Shown here piece by piece: positions 57,822-64,000 of a DNA stretch of 64,000 nucleotides. The DNA is from Anaerolineae bacterium. Lineage in GTDB: Bacteria; Chloroflexota; Anaerolineae; Anaerolineales; Anaerolineaceae. The stretch is from assembly GCA_013178185.1 (NCBI GenBank), contig JABLXC010000010.1, forward strand, positions 1 through 64,000, in the 5' to 3' direction. A model generated the notes under the pieces. The model saw only the letters and a list, made by a program, of their open reading frames with translations. It made no database searches and had not been told where the DNA came from. The position numbers were made by a program, and so were the translations under genes. Each line of letters begins with the position of its first letter. The first letter of the stretch is position 1.

Positions 57822-58841
57822 ATGTACATAGGGGTTGAGGGTTCAGCGTTGGACGAAAGCAAAAAAAATGAAACCACGGGTGGCCAGCTCGAACTGGTGC
57901 TAGAGTCGCTTCTTCCTCCTATTAGACGTGAGAATAGTCGTTATCCTGCGCTCTTTACTCGCGTCCCCCTATTTACTCCAGTAAAAGATCGGAGCAAAGA
58001 TAATTCGTTTGATCCTGCAAAGCCTGCGATTTACGAAGCCGATGGATTCAAAATTACACGGATCGGTGAAGGTCTTTCTGTTTACGATGAGGATACCCTC
58101 ATCGCTATTTTGCAGCTTGCGGCCGAGAAATCTATAAAAGGCAACCCTTCTGCAATTAACCAAAGGCTTTTACCTGTTCCAGATGCCGAGCCATCATTGA
58201 AGCCTGCGACCGTAGAGGGCTGGACTGTTGAAGAGGTTTGGATTGGCAACGCCTCACCTTACATGATCAATACTTTTCTCGATAGAGGGACTGGTGGGGG
58301 GCAGCTGAAACAGTGTCTGGAATCCATTAAACGACTGAGCCGGACCGTTTTGGTGTTGAGTAGCGACCATGTTAAGCGTGATCGGAACATGATTTTCTTT
58401 GAACTTGTGAACGATCATTCCGAGCACGGAAAGGCTTTTGTTAAGATCAATGCAACGATGGTTCATCTGTTGCGCGATTATGCCGTTATCGACGTCCGAA
58501 TTAGGAAAGAGCTGACAGACGTCGGCAAGTCATTGCACCGTTTCTTATGTGGATCGGCTCAGGAGTTCGTATATAGCTTGGAAGAGCTTCAAAAGCATTT
58601 GGGTTACAAGGGCTCCGCTGCGGATTTCAAGCGTGCATTGATTGGACGAAAGTCTACTGATAGTAAGCCTGGACTGCCAAATCAGCTGGAAATTCTTAAG
58701 GAAAAGGGATGGCTCCTTGATTACCGCATTTCTGGTACCGGGCGCAGTAGCCCAATAGTACTTTGGGGTAAAAAGGCTCAACCAACCCTGTTTCTTGATC
58801 AATCAGGGCAAAATACAACGAAAGTGCTGGCCGCCGAGTGA
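57822..58841 (+). CDS. Probable plasmid replication initiator (TrfA-like)
   Basis: The 339-residue protein contains PLFTPVKDRSK and the segment TRIGEGLSVYDEDTLIAILQLA (from ~88), resembling TrfA-type initiators. C-terminal helices with KSLHRFLCGSAQEFVYSLEELQKHLGY suit a second winged helix. It would bind the origin and recruit host helicase. The ATG at 57822 has a poor ribosome site; TTG 57849, after GAGGGTT, is an alternative. The family assignment is by pattern only. Confidence 0.6.
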   Translation: MYIGVEGSALDESKKNETTGGQLELVLESLLPPIRRENSRYPALFTRVPLFTPVKDRSKDNSFDPAKPAIYEADGFKITRIGEGLSVYDEDTLIAILQLAAEKSIKGNPSAINQRLLPVPDAEPSLKPATVEGWTVEEVWIGNASPYMINTFLDRGTGGGQLKQCLESIKRLSRTVLVLSSDHVKRDRNMIFFELVNDHSEHGKAFVKINATMVHLLRDYAVIDVRIRKELTDVGKSLHRFLCGSAQEFVYSLEELQKHLGYKGSAADFKRALIGRKSTDSKPGLPNQLEILKEKGWLLDYRISGTGRSSPIVLWGKKAQPTLFLDQSGQNTTKVLAAE

Positions 58842-59194
58842 ATAATTTTCAGGGCCAGCACCTGACGCAGTCGAATGATCACCCGCATAAAAACGCCTCC
58901 TCCGTTCGCTCCCCGGTCGATTTGTTCATAGGTTAATCCCAAAAAAATTCAGATTTTCGCCCATAAAAATTGGCGATTATCTATGAAAACCAATGAAGTA
59001 CATTCGAAATCCGTTCCCAGTTTCTTGGTTCAATTTGGCTCTACAATTGGGGACGAAGTTGCAACGTACCTCACTGACTAAAATCAATATACTTTCGTGC
59101 ATTAACGAACCAGTGACTTTTGTTTGGGATTAACCAAAGCTGCCCTGCCTTGCTCATGCAATTCCCCATATCAGTCGTGATTTGGTCCCGTGGA
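58842..59194. other. Noncoding region after the initiator, candidate oriV
   Basis: 353 bp without a supported gene on the same axis. It has AT-rich stretches and related CCCATAAAAA / CCGCATAAAAA blocks near 58889 and 58960, plus CGCC ... GGCG (58957-58974). No clear iteron array or consensus DnaA box is visible, so the origin call is tentative. Confidence 0.3.
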
Positions 59195-59722
59195 TCACTC
59201 GAATCCTGCACGGTGTTCATGATGAAAAACCAGGCGACGCTTAATATCGACGTCCTTGAATACGTCATCACCGGCGTGCGCCACAGCGATCGCATCGGCG
59301 ACACTGGCGCAACAACCTCGCCAGCGGACAGCGATCTGATCGCCTTCAGCGGCGCGACCCATAGAATATACTGTGTACCGCACCCCATCAGGAAAACTCT
59401 CAAACCAGCGGCCTCGATACTCAGCAAGATCCACTTCAAATGATTCGTCCGTTCCATCCGCTGGCCACCAGTCCTCGCTGTAATGACCTTGTTCAAATTC
59501 GGGTGGCATGCCTTGCACCCGAAGGTCACGATAATGCGCTTCACGATCCGACCAGGTGTAAGTGCGTATGTACGGCCGGCAGAACCAATCTTGCACTTCC
59601 AGCGGGTCGCGCTCTTCATGCGCGATCACTTCAAAATCCGGAGGCAATGTGGGGTCGAACGGGATGCCGTCAATCAACGCCTGGCTGTGCGGCCGGTGGA
59701 TATCAAGATATTGCCTAGTCAT
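59195..59722 (-). CDS. Hypothetical SOS-linked protein 2 (175 aa)
   Basis: Unknown acidic, Trp-rich 175-residue protein. It overlaps the gene at 59715 by eight bases, so they form a pair controlled from the LexA-box region at 60167. The sequence includes DQIAVRWRGCCASVADAIAVAHAGDDVF near the C-terminus. Another frame on the same strand runs past its stop but has a poorer composition. No family is recognised. Confidence 0.6.
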   Translation of the reverse strand: MTRQYLDIHRPHSQALIDGIPFDPTLPPDFEVIAHEERDPLEVQDWFCRPYIRTYTWSDREAHYRDLRVQGMPPEFEQGHYSEDWWPADGTDESFEVDLAEYRGRWFESFPDGVRYTVYSMGRAAEGDQIAVRWRGCCASVADAIAVAHAGDDVFKDVDIKRRLVFHHEHRAGFE

Positions 59723-60152
59723 TGGAGGTTCCTCCGGTGTTAAGTGGGATTGGTGGCTCTACGTCGCCAGGCAGCACTGTTAATTCAGCGCCGGCAGGCT
59801 CCCAGCTTGCAAGTGGGGGACTGCCTTTGTAGCGCTGCCGGCGCTTCACCTTCAAAAACTTTACCTTCACAAGCGCGCGAACCTCAATGCTCTCGTCTTC
59901 AACGTACCAGGCAAACGGCAGATGCCGTTCCAGCTCGTTCAGCAGCGGCACGTCCAATAGTCGCAATGTGGCAGCAGCCACGTCTTCTGGTGGCATGACT
60001 GGCTCGCCTGGATGCCGGGGCGTTCCGCAGGCGAAACTCCACTTTAGGCGTGGTGGATCGGGTAGCTCGTACCAGCCCAGGGCCAGATATTCCTTTAGAA
60101 GCTCAGGATCTGGTGGAACCGGGATCTCGAAGCGATGTAGGAATTTTGACAT
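59715..60152 (-). CDS. Hypothetical SOS-linked protein 1 (145 aa)
   Basis: With the start at ATG 60152 the protein has 145 residues, many of them Pro, with a basic segment (ALVKVKFLKVKRRQRYKG) near residue 100. A longer frame to 60224 would run over the LexA box and is unlikely. The gene lies 15 bases from the CTGT-N8-ACAG box and is divergent from the SRAP gene, so DNA-damage induction is likely. The function is unknown. Confidence 0.6.
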   Translation of the reverse strand: MSKFLHRFEIPVPPDPELLKEYLALGWYELPDPPRLKWSFACGTPRHPGEPVMPPEDVAAATLRLLDVPLLNELERHLPFAWYVEDESIEVRALVKVKFLKVKRRQRYKGSPPLASWEPAGAELTVLPGDVEPPIPLNTGGTSND

Positions 60153-60166
60153 GGCCGGCACCGTTG

Positions 60167-60182
60167 CTGTATGTTTATACAG
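60167..60182. promoter_or_regulatory. LexA-type SOS box
   Basis: CTGTATGTTTATACAG fits CTGT-N8-ACAG, the gammaproteobacterial LexA consensus. It sits between the divergent SRAP gene (60250, +) and the two-gene unit ending at 60152 (-), placed to repress both. Confidence 0.7.
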
Positions 60183-60249
60183 TCTACCCAATGGGTAGGC
60201 CCGGTGGCAAATTACCAGAATCAATCCTGTGGGCTGCGGGGATATACCT

Positions 60250-61188
60250 ATGTGCTATTCGGCGAAACTGTGGGCTGAATACCAAAACCTGACAAAGCAC
60301 TACGGTGGCGATATCAGTTGGGACGAGTTCCTGCACCTGGCCAAGCAGCGTGAAAGCGGATTAGATCCCGACATCGGATTTTCAATCAAGATTTCGGATG
60401 AAATGATTGCCGGCTTGATCGCTGAGGGTGGTAGTACCGCTAAAGAACTGGCGCTGTATCAAAGGCGCTGGAAAGTGTCAGAGCAACGCCAGCTTGAACA
60501 AGCGGTGCAAGTTGCGGGCGCTGAGTACCTGGAGGCAGAGGAAAAAGTCAAAGCGAAGCAGACCAAAACCAATCAGAAAGCGTTTGATACGAAACAGCGC
60601 AAGCTCGCCAAGGCCAAAACGGCATTGGAAAACGCCCGCAAGCCGCCCGGTGACAGTTACCGCATTTATCCATTTTTCTGGGCGCCCATCATCATTGAAG
60701 AGAACGGCAAGCGCCTGATTGTGCCGGCCCGCTATCGCATCCTGCCACGCACGGGCGTGGAAATTCCCAATGGCTACAACGTTTTTAACTCCCGCCGCGA
60801 TTCGCTACTGACCGCGCGCAGCTGGAAGCCCCTTTTCGGCCGCCAGCACGCAATTTTTCCTTTCGCGAATTTCTTTGAATGGGTAGAGCGTGACGGGAAG
60901 AGCGTGGAAATCAAATTCAATCCGGACAGCCACGACTCGGGCATGCACGCGGCTAGCTTATACGAGGTCTACCAACATCCCGAACTCGGGCAAATCCGCT
61001 CATTCTCGATGGTAACGGATGAGCCGCCACCCGAAGTGGCCGCAGCTGGACACGATCGCTGCCCTATTTTTCTGGCTTACGACAAGATAGATCGATGGCT
61101 GCAACCGCAAGGTCAGACATTGCAACAGTTGGATGAATTGCTGGACCACAAAGAACGCGCCTACTACTCGCACGCGATTGCGGCCTGA
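60250..61188 (+). CDS. SRAP/HMCES-family protein (YedK-like)
   Basis: The protein must start at ATG 60250 so that Cys2 (MCYSAK) becomes N-terminal; this Cys links covalently to abasic sites in single-stranded DNA. Later SRAP signatures are AIFPFANFFEW and DRCPIFL. At 312 residues it is longer than E. coli YedK (about 220). The extra part is a Lys/Ala/Glu-rich coiled coil (~75-135). A LexA box lies upstream, fitting its SOS-associated name. On a conjugative element it could protect single-stranded DNA during transfer; this is inferred. Confidence 0.85.
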   Translation: MCYSAKLWAEYQNLTKHYGGDISWDEFLHLAKQRESGLDPDIGFSIKISDEMIAGLIAEGGSTAKELALYQRRWKVSEQRQLEQAVQVAGAEYLEAEEKVKAKQTKTNQKAFDTKQRKLAKAKTALENARKPPGDSYRIYPFFWAPIIIEENGKRLIVPARYRILPRTGVEIPNGYNVFNSRRDSLLTARSWKPLFGRQHAIFPFANFFEWVERDGKSVEIKFNPDSHDSGMHAASLYEVYQHPELGQIRSFSMVTDEPPPEVAAAGHDRCPIFLAYDKIDRWLQPQGQTLQQLDELLDHKERAYYSHAIAA

Positions 61189-61253
61189 ATCGAAAGGCAA
61201 CCGACATCCACGCCCACACCATGTGAATACATTCCGCAAACCATCTTGAATAT

Positions 61254-61953
61254 ATGAATCGGAAATTGCTTTTGCTTATGTTAATGCTACCCCTGCATGC
61301 TTACCCGCATGGTGGTAGCCAGGATGGCAACGGTGGCCACTACAATCGTAAAACCGGCGAATACCATTGCCATCATGCAGATTGCATAGAGAAGGGCGCC
61401 ACAACAGCCAGTGCAGCCGAACAATCAAAAGCGGCGATCAGGGAAGCGCAGCAAGAACACAGACCTTACAGCCAGGTGTACAACCGCCAGGACTGGCCGC
61501 ACTGGATCGATGCCGATCACGACTGCCAGGACACCCGCGCCGAGGTGCTGATCGCCTCCAGCCTGACCCCCGTGCGGTATCGCAACGAAAAGCGCTGTAG
61601 CGTGATCGCAGGGCGTTGGACCGACCCCTATTCAGGCAAAACCTGGACGGCCGCCAGCGATCTGGACATAGACCCTCGTGCCACTGAAATGGGCGCACAC
61701 CCATGGCGGTGCCCAGTGGACGAAAACCAAAAAAAGACAGTTCGCCAACGATCCGGCCAACCTGATAGCGGCGGAAGATAATCTCAATCAGGCCAAAAGT
61801 GACAAAGGCCCCTCAGAATGGATGCCACCGAACCATGCTTACCGCTGTGAGTACCTGGAACGGTTTACGGCGGTGTTGGCGGAGTACCAGCTGCAACCGC
61901 AGCCAAGTGAACAACGGACCATGGAGCGGATGGGCGCAGCCTGTCGCCGTTGA
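61254..61953 (+). pseudogene. Secreted HNH endonuclease (DUF1524-like), frameshifted
   Basis: The first part encodes a signal peptide (~1-18), a Cys/His region (GEYHCHHADC) and the DUF1524-type start RQDWPHWIDADHDCQDTRAEVL. The frame is lost at about 61673-61676, where the family motif DIDHxVPL is expected: the DNA reads DID, then the next frame continues VPLKWAHTHGGAQW ... RQFANDPANL ... KGPSEWMPP to a stop at 61951. A two-base loss that removed the catalytic His explains it. Either the nuclease is dead or the sequence contains an error. Confidence 0.75.
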
Positions 61954-62390
61954 TCTATAATTTATATACTAATCAATTACTTATGCTGCATAATCTATCT
62001 TATGTTAAATTCATGCTGGCTGATATTTGTGCGGAATGTTGGCACTTATTGAGGTCTGGCCGGTAGAAGTGTCGGGGGCCACCAGTTCACTCCTAAGAAT
62101 TTGAATTTGAGTGAACTGGTGGCTGCGCACAGCAACAAAGTCTTGGTGAAAAATATTCCATATAATCAATTGCTTATATGTGAAGTGGCTAAATCCAATA
62201 TTTTTACCGGCCGGACCTCAAGAACGGCTTCAGCGACAGCCAGCACGCTGACATTGCGCTGACGGGTGAAATTGGCAAGCGGTTAACTTATCAAAGAGCT
62301 AATCAAATCTAATAAAGTTAACAAGTTATATACTGAATTGCTCGCATATGACGGACTAGACTAAAAAGAGGAGGCGTTGCGGCCTAATCA
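61954..62390. repeat. AT-rich noncoding region with three related 22-bp blocks
   Basis: Three blocks share a core near AATTRCTYRYATRTG: about 61963-61988, 62159-62180 and 62326-62350. Spacing is about 165-195 bp. Between them lie a large perfect inverted repeat (62078-62123) and a short GC-richer segment (62210-62290) that looks like a coding remnant. The role is unknown. Confidence 0.45.
62078..62123. other. 15-bp perfect inverted repeat
   Basis: GCCACCAGTTCACTC (62078-62092) and its exact complement (62109-62123) flank a 16-base AT-rich loop. There is no T-run. It could be a cruciform-type protein site or an RNA hairpin. Confidence 0.75.
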
Positions 62391-62537
62391 CTAGGCTTTA
62401 ACGATGATCGGAAAGGCTCGCTTACCGCATGCTTTCGCGTACAGCCGCTGGCCGTTCTTCAGGGTAATGTAAGCCACAAACTTGACAACATACCCTTCTG
62501 GAACCGGCAGCTTGAGCTTTTGCTGTTGCATTGCCAT
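62391..62537 (-). CDS. Small basic protein with ideal ribosome site (48 aa)
   Basis: A 48-codon gene preceded by GGAGGTGAT. The product is basic and beta-like (LKLPVPEGYVVKFVAYITLK, then NGQRLYAKACGKRAFPIIVKA). Composition and the near-perfect Shine-Dalgarno argue that it is expressed. The function is unknown. Confidence 0.6.
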   Translation of the reverse strand: MAMQQQKLKLPVPEGYVVKFVAYITLKNGQRLYAKACGKRAFPIIVKA

Positions 62538-62643
62538 ACTACATCACCTCCTTATTCGGCATTATTTGCGTGCTCGCAACACGCATGCCGACTGGGTTGT
62601 GGTTAGTGGGGATGCAACGCCTCCTATAGGCTTAGGCCACCTG

Positions 62644-62690
62644 CGGCTCGTATTCGTGATGGTTTCTGAGGCCCAATCGAATACGAGCCG
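62644..62690. other. 13-bp perfect inverted repeat
   Basis: CGGCTCGTATTCG (62644-62656) and CGAATACGAGCCG (62678-62690) are separated by 21 bases. It lies between the 48-aa gene start and the end of the gene at 62776, in a 238-bp gap. No T-run follows. Confidence 0.7.
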
Positions 62691-62775
62691 TTCGTTTATG
62701 CGCCTGGAATGCTGGTGGTAATGGCTCAATCCAGGCTGCAAACCAATCTCACAGGAATCCTCCAAGTTTCATTAA

Positions 62776-63318
62776 TCACAGCAACTGCCCTTGCTCATCA
62801 TCTTCTTGGTCAGGCGACGCATCAGGCCCAGGGCCAAGCGCATATGTTCCTTTCCCAACTACGTGCAATTGCCCGCGCTTCACTAGACGGTAAAGGCGTG
62901 CTGTAAGCTGATTGCGCTTGTGTTGAACGTTGAACTTCCGCCAGCAACCAATAAGAATCTCATTGAGATCAAGTGGTCGGTTGGCAATCCGAAACAGCTC
63001 AACGACCTGGGCGTCTTGGATGTCGCCCTCTGATATGCTGATTTCGCTGCGAAACTCCTCGGGAAGTGCATCCAACTCCAAAGGATTCAATGAGAAAAGG
63101 CTTTCAGTATCGGTAGTTTCTGAAACTGAAATAGGCGCAGATGGGGGGTTGGTAAGGTAGTCTTCAAACCAGCGGACAATCTTCGCAAAACCGTCTGCAG
63201 ACTCGCCATGCTTTGCCGCAGCGCTCGGGCTCGACTTTTGAAGCTTGCGCATCTGGCGTTCCTGGAAGGACTGCCTAGACTTGAGAAACTTAAGGTGTTC
63301 AGATACAATATCGTTCAT
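62776..63318 (-). CDS. Putative winged-helix DNA-binding protein (180 aa)
   Basis: The N-terminal half is charged and Ser/Glu-rich. The C-terminal part (VVELFRIANRPLDLNEILIGCWRKF ... TARLYRLVKRGQLHVVGKGTYALG, residues ~104-165) has the spacing of a winged helix-turn-helix domain, followed by an acidic tail. It could be a transcription regulator, possibly of the neighbouring repeat-rich region. No family is recognised. Confidence 0.6.
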   Translation of the reverse strand: MNDIVSEHLKFLKSRQSFQERQMRKLQKSSPSAAAKHGESADGFAKIVRWFEDYLTNPPSAPISVSETTDTESLFSLNPLELDALPEEFRSEISISEGDIQDAQVVELFRIANRPLDLNEILIGCWRKFNVQHKRNQLTARLYRLVKRGQLHVVGKGTYALGPGPDASPDQEDDEQGQLL

Positions 63319-63409
63319 AGAACTCGCGCCCTCGCTGGTTCTTTACGTATATAAATTGACGAGGTGGAGCCAACACAGGCCCCTTAAATGTCGGATACAG
63401 CCTATAAAG

Positions 63410-63447
63410 AACGCCACTTCTCATTCAGCCGGGTTGTGGCGTTTTTT
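63410..63447 (+). terminator. Rho-independent terminator
   Basis: AACGCCAC pairs with GTGGCGTT, followed by six T bases, 92 bases upstream of the divergent - strand gene. It would stop + strand transcription entering from the left. Confidence 0.7.
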
Positions 63448-63635
63448 ATTTTCGATTGCGCAATAATACTTCAGGCGCGTTATTTGTGCAACAAAAGCGA
63501 ACGAACAACGCAAAGTTGTACGTGAGGTACAACTGAGGAAAACGAATGGCTCGAAACACGTTGATTTATTTGATGTTTTTATTGCAAATGAAAATCAAAC
63601 CGGCGTTCGAGCGAAAGATTTAGTGAGAGACGCGA

Positions 63636-63809
63636 ATCAAAAAGGACAAAAACACGAAGTCTTCGAGAGATAAATTTGAAAATATAGCCAAAGAACTTGG
63701 TTGTGATGAGTCGGATGACGCCTTGGACAAGGCGTTCGGTCGAATCAAGCGAGATCAGGTAAGTGACCTACCAAACGATGAAGAGATAGAAAAAGAGAAG
63801 CTCGCCTAG
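63636..63809 (+). pseudogene. Small reading frame without a normal start
   Basis: An open frame (63627-63809) encodes a coding-like acidic C-terminus (KFENIAKELGCDESDDALDK ...) typical of small plasmid-borne helical proteins, and it ends inside a terminator. There is no ATG, GTG or TTG at a suitable place; ATC 63636 would give 57 residues. A decayed start or a frameshift from the upstream frame ending near 63672 is likely. Confidence 0.4.
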
Positions 63810-63822
63810 TGCGGGCTTTTTT
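63799..63822 (+). terminator. Rho-independent terminator at the end of the small frame
   Basis: AGCTCGC and GCGGGCT form the stem with one G-T pair. The TAG stop is in the loop and a T-run follows. Confidence 0.75.
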
Positions 63823-63877
63823 GTGGCGTGAATAAAAGAAAACGGACGTGTAAGTTAAGTATAACATCGCCCAGTAA

Positions 63878-63897
63878 AAGGCCCCCGAAGGGGCCTT
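63878..63897 (-). terminator. Terminator for the gene entering from the right
   Basis: AAGGCCCC and GGGGCCTT form the stem. Read on the - strand the loop is TTCG and a TTTT run follows, 31 bases after the stop of the partial gene at 63929. Confidence 0.8.
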
Positions 63898-63928
63898 AAC
63901 ACAATTTTTCATTACAGATTTCATAGCC

Positions 63929-64000
63929 TTAGAGGAAATCGTCCGGACCAAGATCCAGTTCCTTAACCACCCGAACAATGTGCTTAATCCATTGATGCTC
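63929..64000 (-). CDS. C-terminal end of a gene cut by the window edge
   Basis: The last 23 codons and stop of a - strand gene, reading WIKHIVRVVKELDLGPDDFL at the end. A strong terminator follows. Too little is visible to name it. Confidence 0.6.
   Translation of the reverse strand, partial: EHQWIKHIVRVVKELDLGPDDFL

Noticed and set aside
59071-59619. A 182-codon frame overlapping the 59195 gene on the same strand
   Set aside because: It covers the same DNA in another frame, with a worse amino-acid composition, and the 59195-59722 frame overlaps its upstream neighbour in the expected operon manner.
63745-63978. 77-codon - strand frame
   Set aside because: It runs through two terminators and overlaps a different-frame partial gene with better coding character and its own terminator.
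1-64000. CRISPR arrays, insertion sequences, rRNA or tRNA genes
   Set aside because: I looked for regularly spaced repeats, transposase motifs and RNA gene signatures and saw none. The long repeats present are the noncoding modules.

Overview
The window is most of the backbone of a large conjugative plasmid (or a plasmid-like integrative element) from a gammaproteobacterium. The main evidence is a nearly complete F-type type IV secretion operon, a MobF relaxase with its coupling protein, and a probable plasmid replication initiator. The P450, TonB receptor and periplasmic sensor cargo suggest an environmental, possibly marine or soil, host. Species cannot be named from sequence alone. I saw no rRNA, tRNA, CRISPR array or transposase.

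Layout. (1) 0-10.4 kb, + strand: an accessory leading region of mostly unknown small proteins, plus a DUF4942 methyltransferase-like protein, a DUF932 protein, a VbhA-like antitoxin and an HD phosphohydrolase. Three copies of a hairpin-packed ~740 bp noncoding module divide it (the first is cut by the window edge). Each copy ends in the same promoter and 5' leader, and the leader alone also occurs before other genes. (2) 10.6-16.7 kb: a likely oriT region, a ribbon-helix-helix (RHH) protein, TraD and the TraI relaxase-helicase. (3) 16.8-19.2 kb: unknown genes, including a 567-residue protein. (4) 19.3-26.4 kb: a visibly more GC-rich island with a tyrosine recombinase, a KfrA-like coiled-coil protein and a four-gene cassette (HNH nuclease fusion, small protein, J-domain protein, VWA protein) that may be an undescribed defence or stress system. 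(5) 26.4-49.9 kb, mostly - strand: small membrane and unknown proteins, DUF1173, a transglycosylase, then traG, traH, traF, an S26 peptidase, trbC, traU, traW, traN, traC, traV, traB, traK, traE, traL, traA, dsbC-like and a LysM protein. Two tandem-RHH regulators lie at the operon head. (6) 50.2-56.7 kb: cargo of cytochrome P450, TonB-dependent receptor, hybrid histidine kinase and ABC-type periplasmic binding protein. (7) 56.7-59.2 kb: probable replicon. (8) 59.2-64 kb: a LexA-box module with an SRAP protein, a frameshifted secreted HNH nuclease, repeat-rich noncoding DNA and small genes.

How it works together. Two plasmid-wide regulatory signals stand out. One is a promoter (TTGACC, 18 bp, TATAAT) followed by a leader hairpin (GGGGCTTGCCCC) and CCGTGAGGT, which ties the leading-region genes into one regulon. 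The other is an 18-bp palindrome, CTATATGAAAACATATAG, at the heads of transfer transcription units. It also lies in front of one of the RHH regulators, which suggests autoregulated control of transfer. All functions below are read from sequence and family knowledge without database searches.
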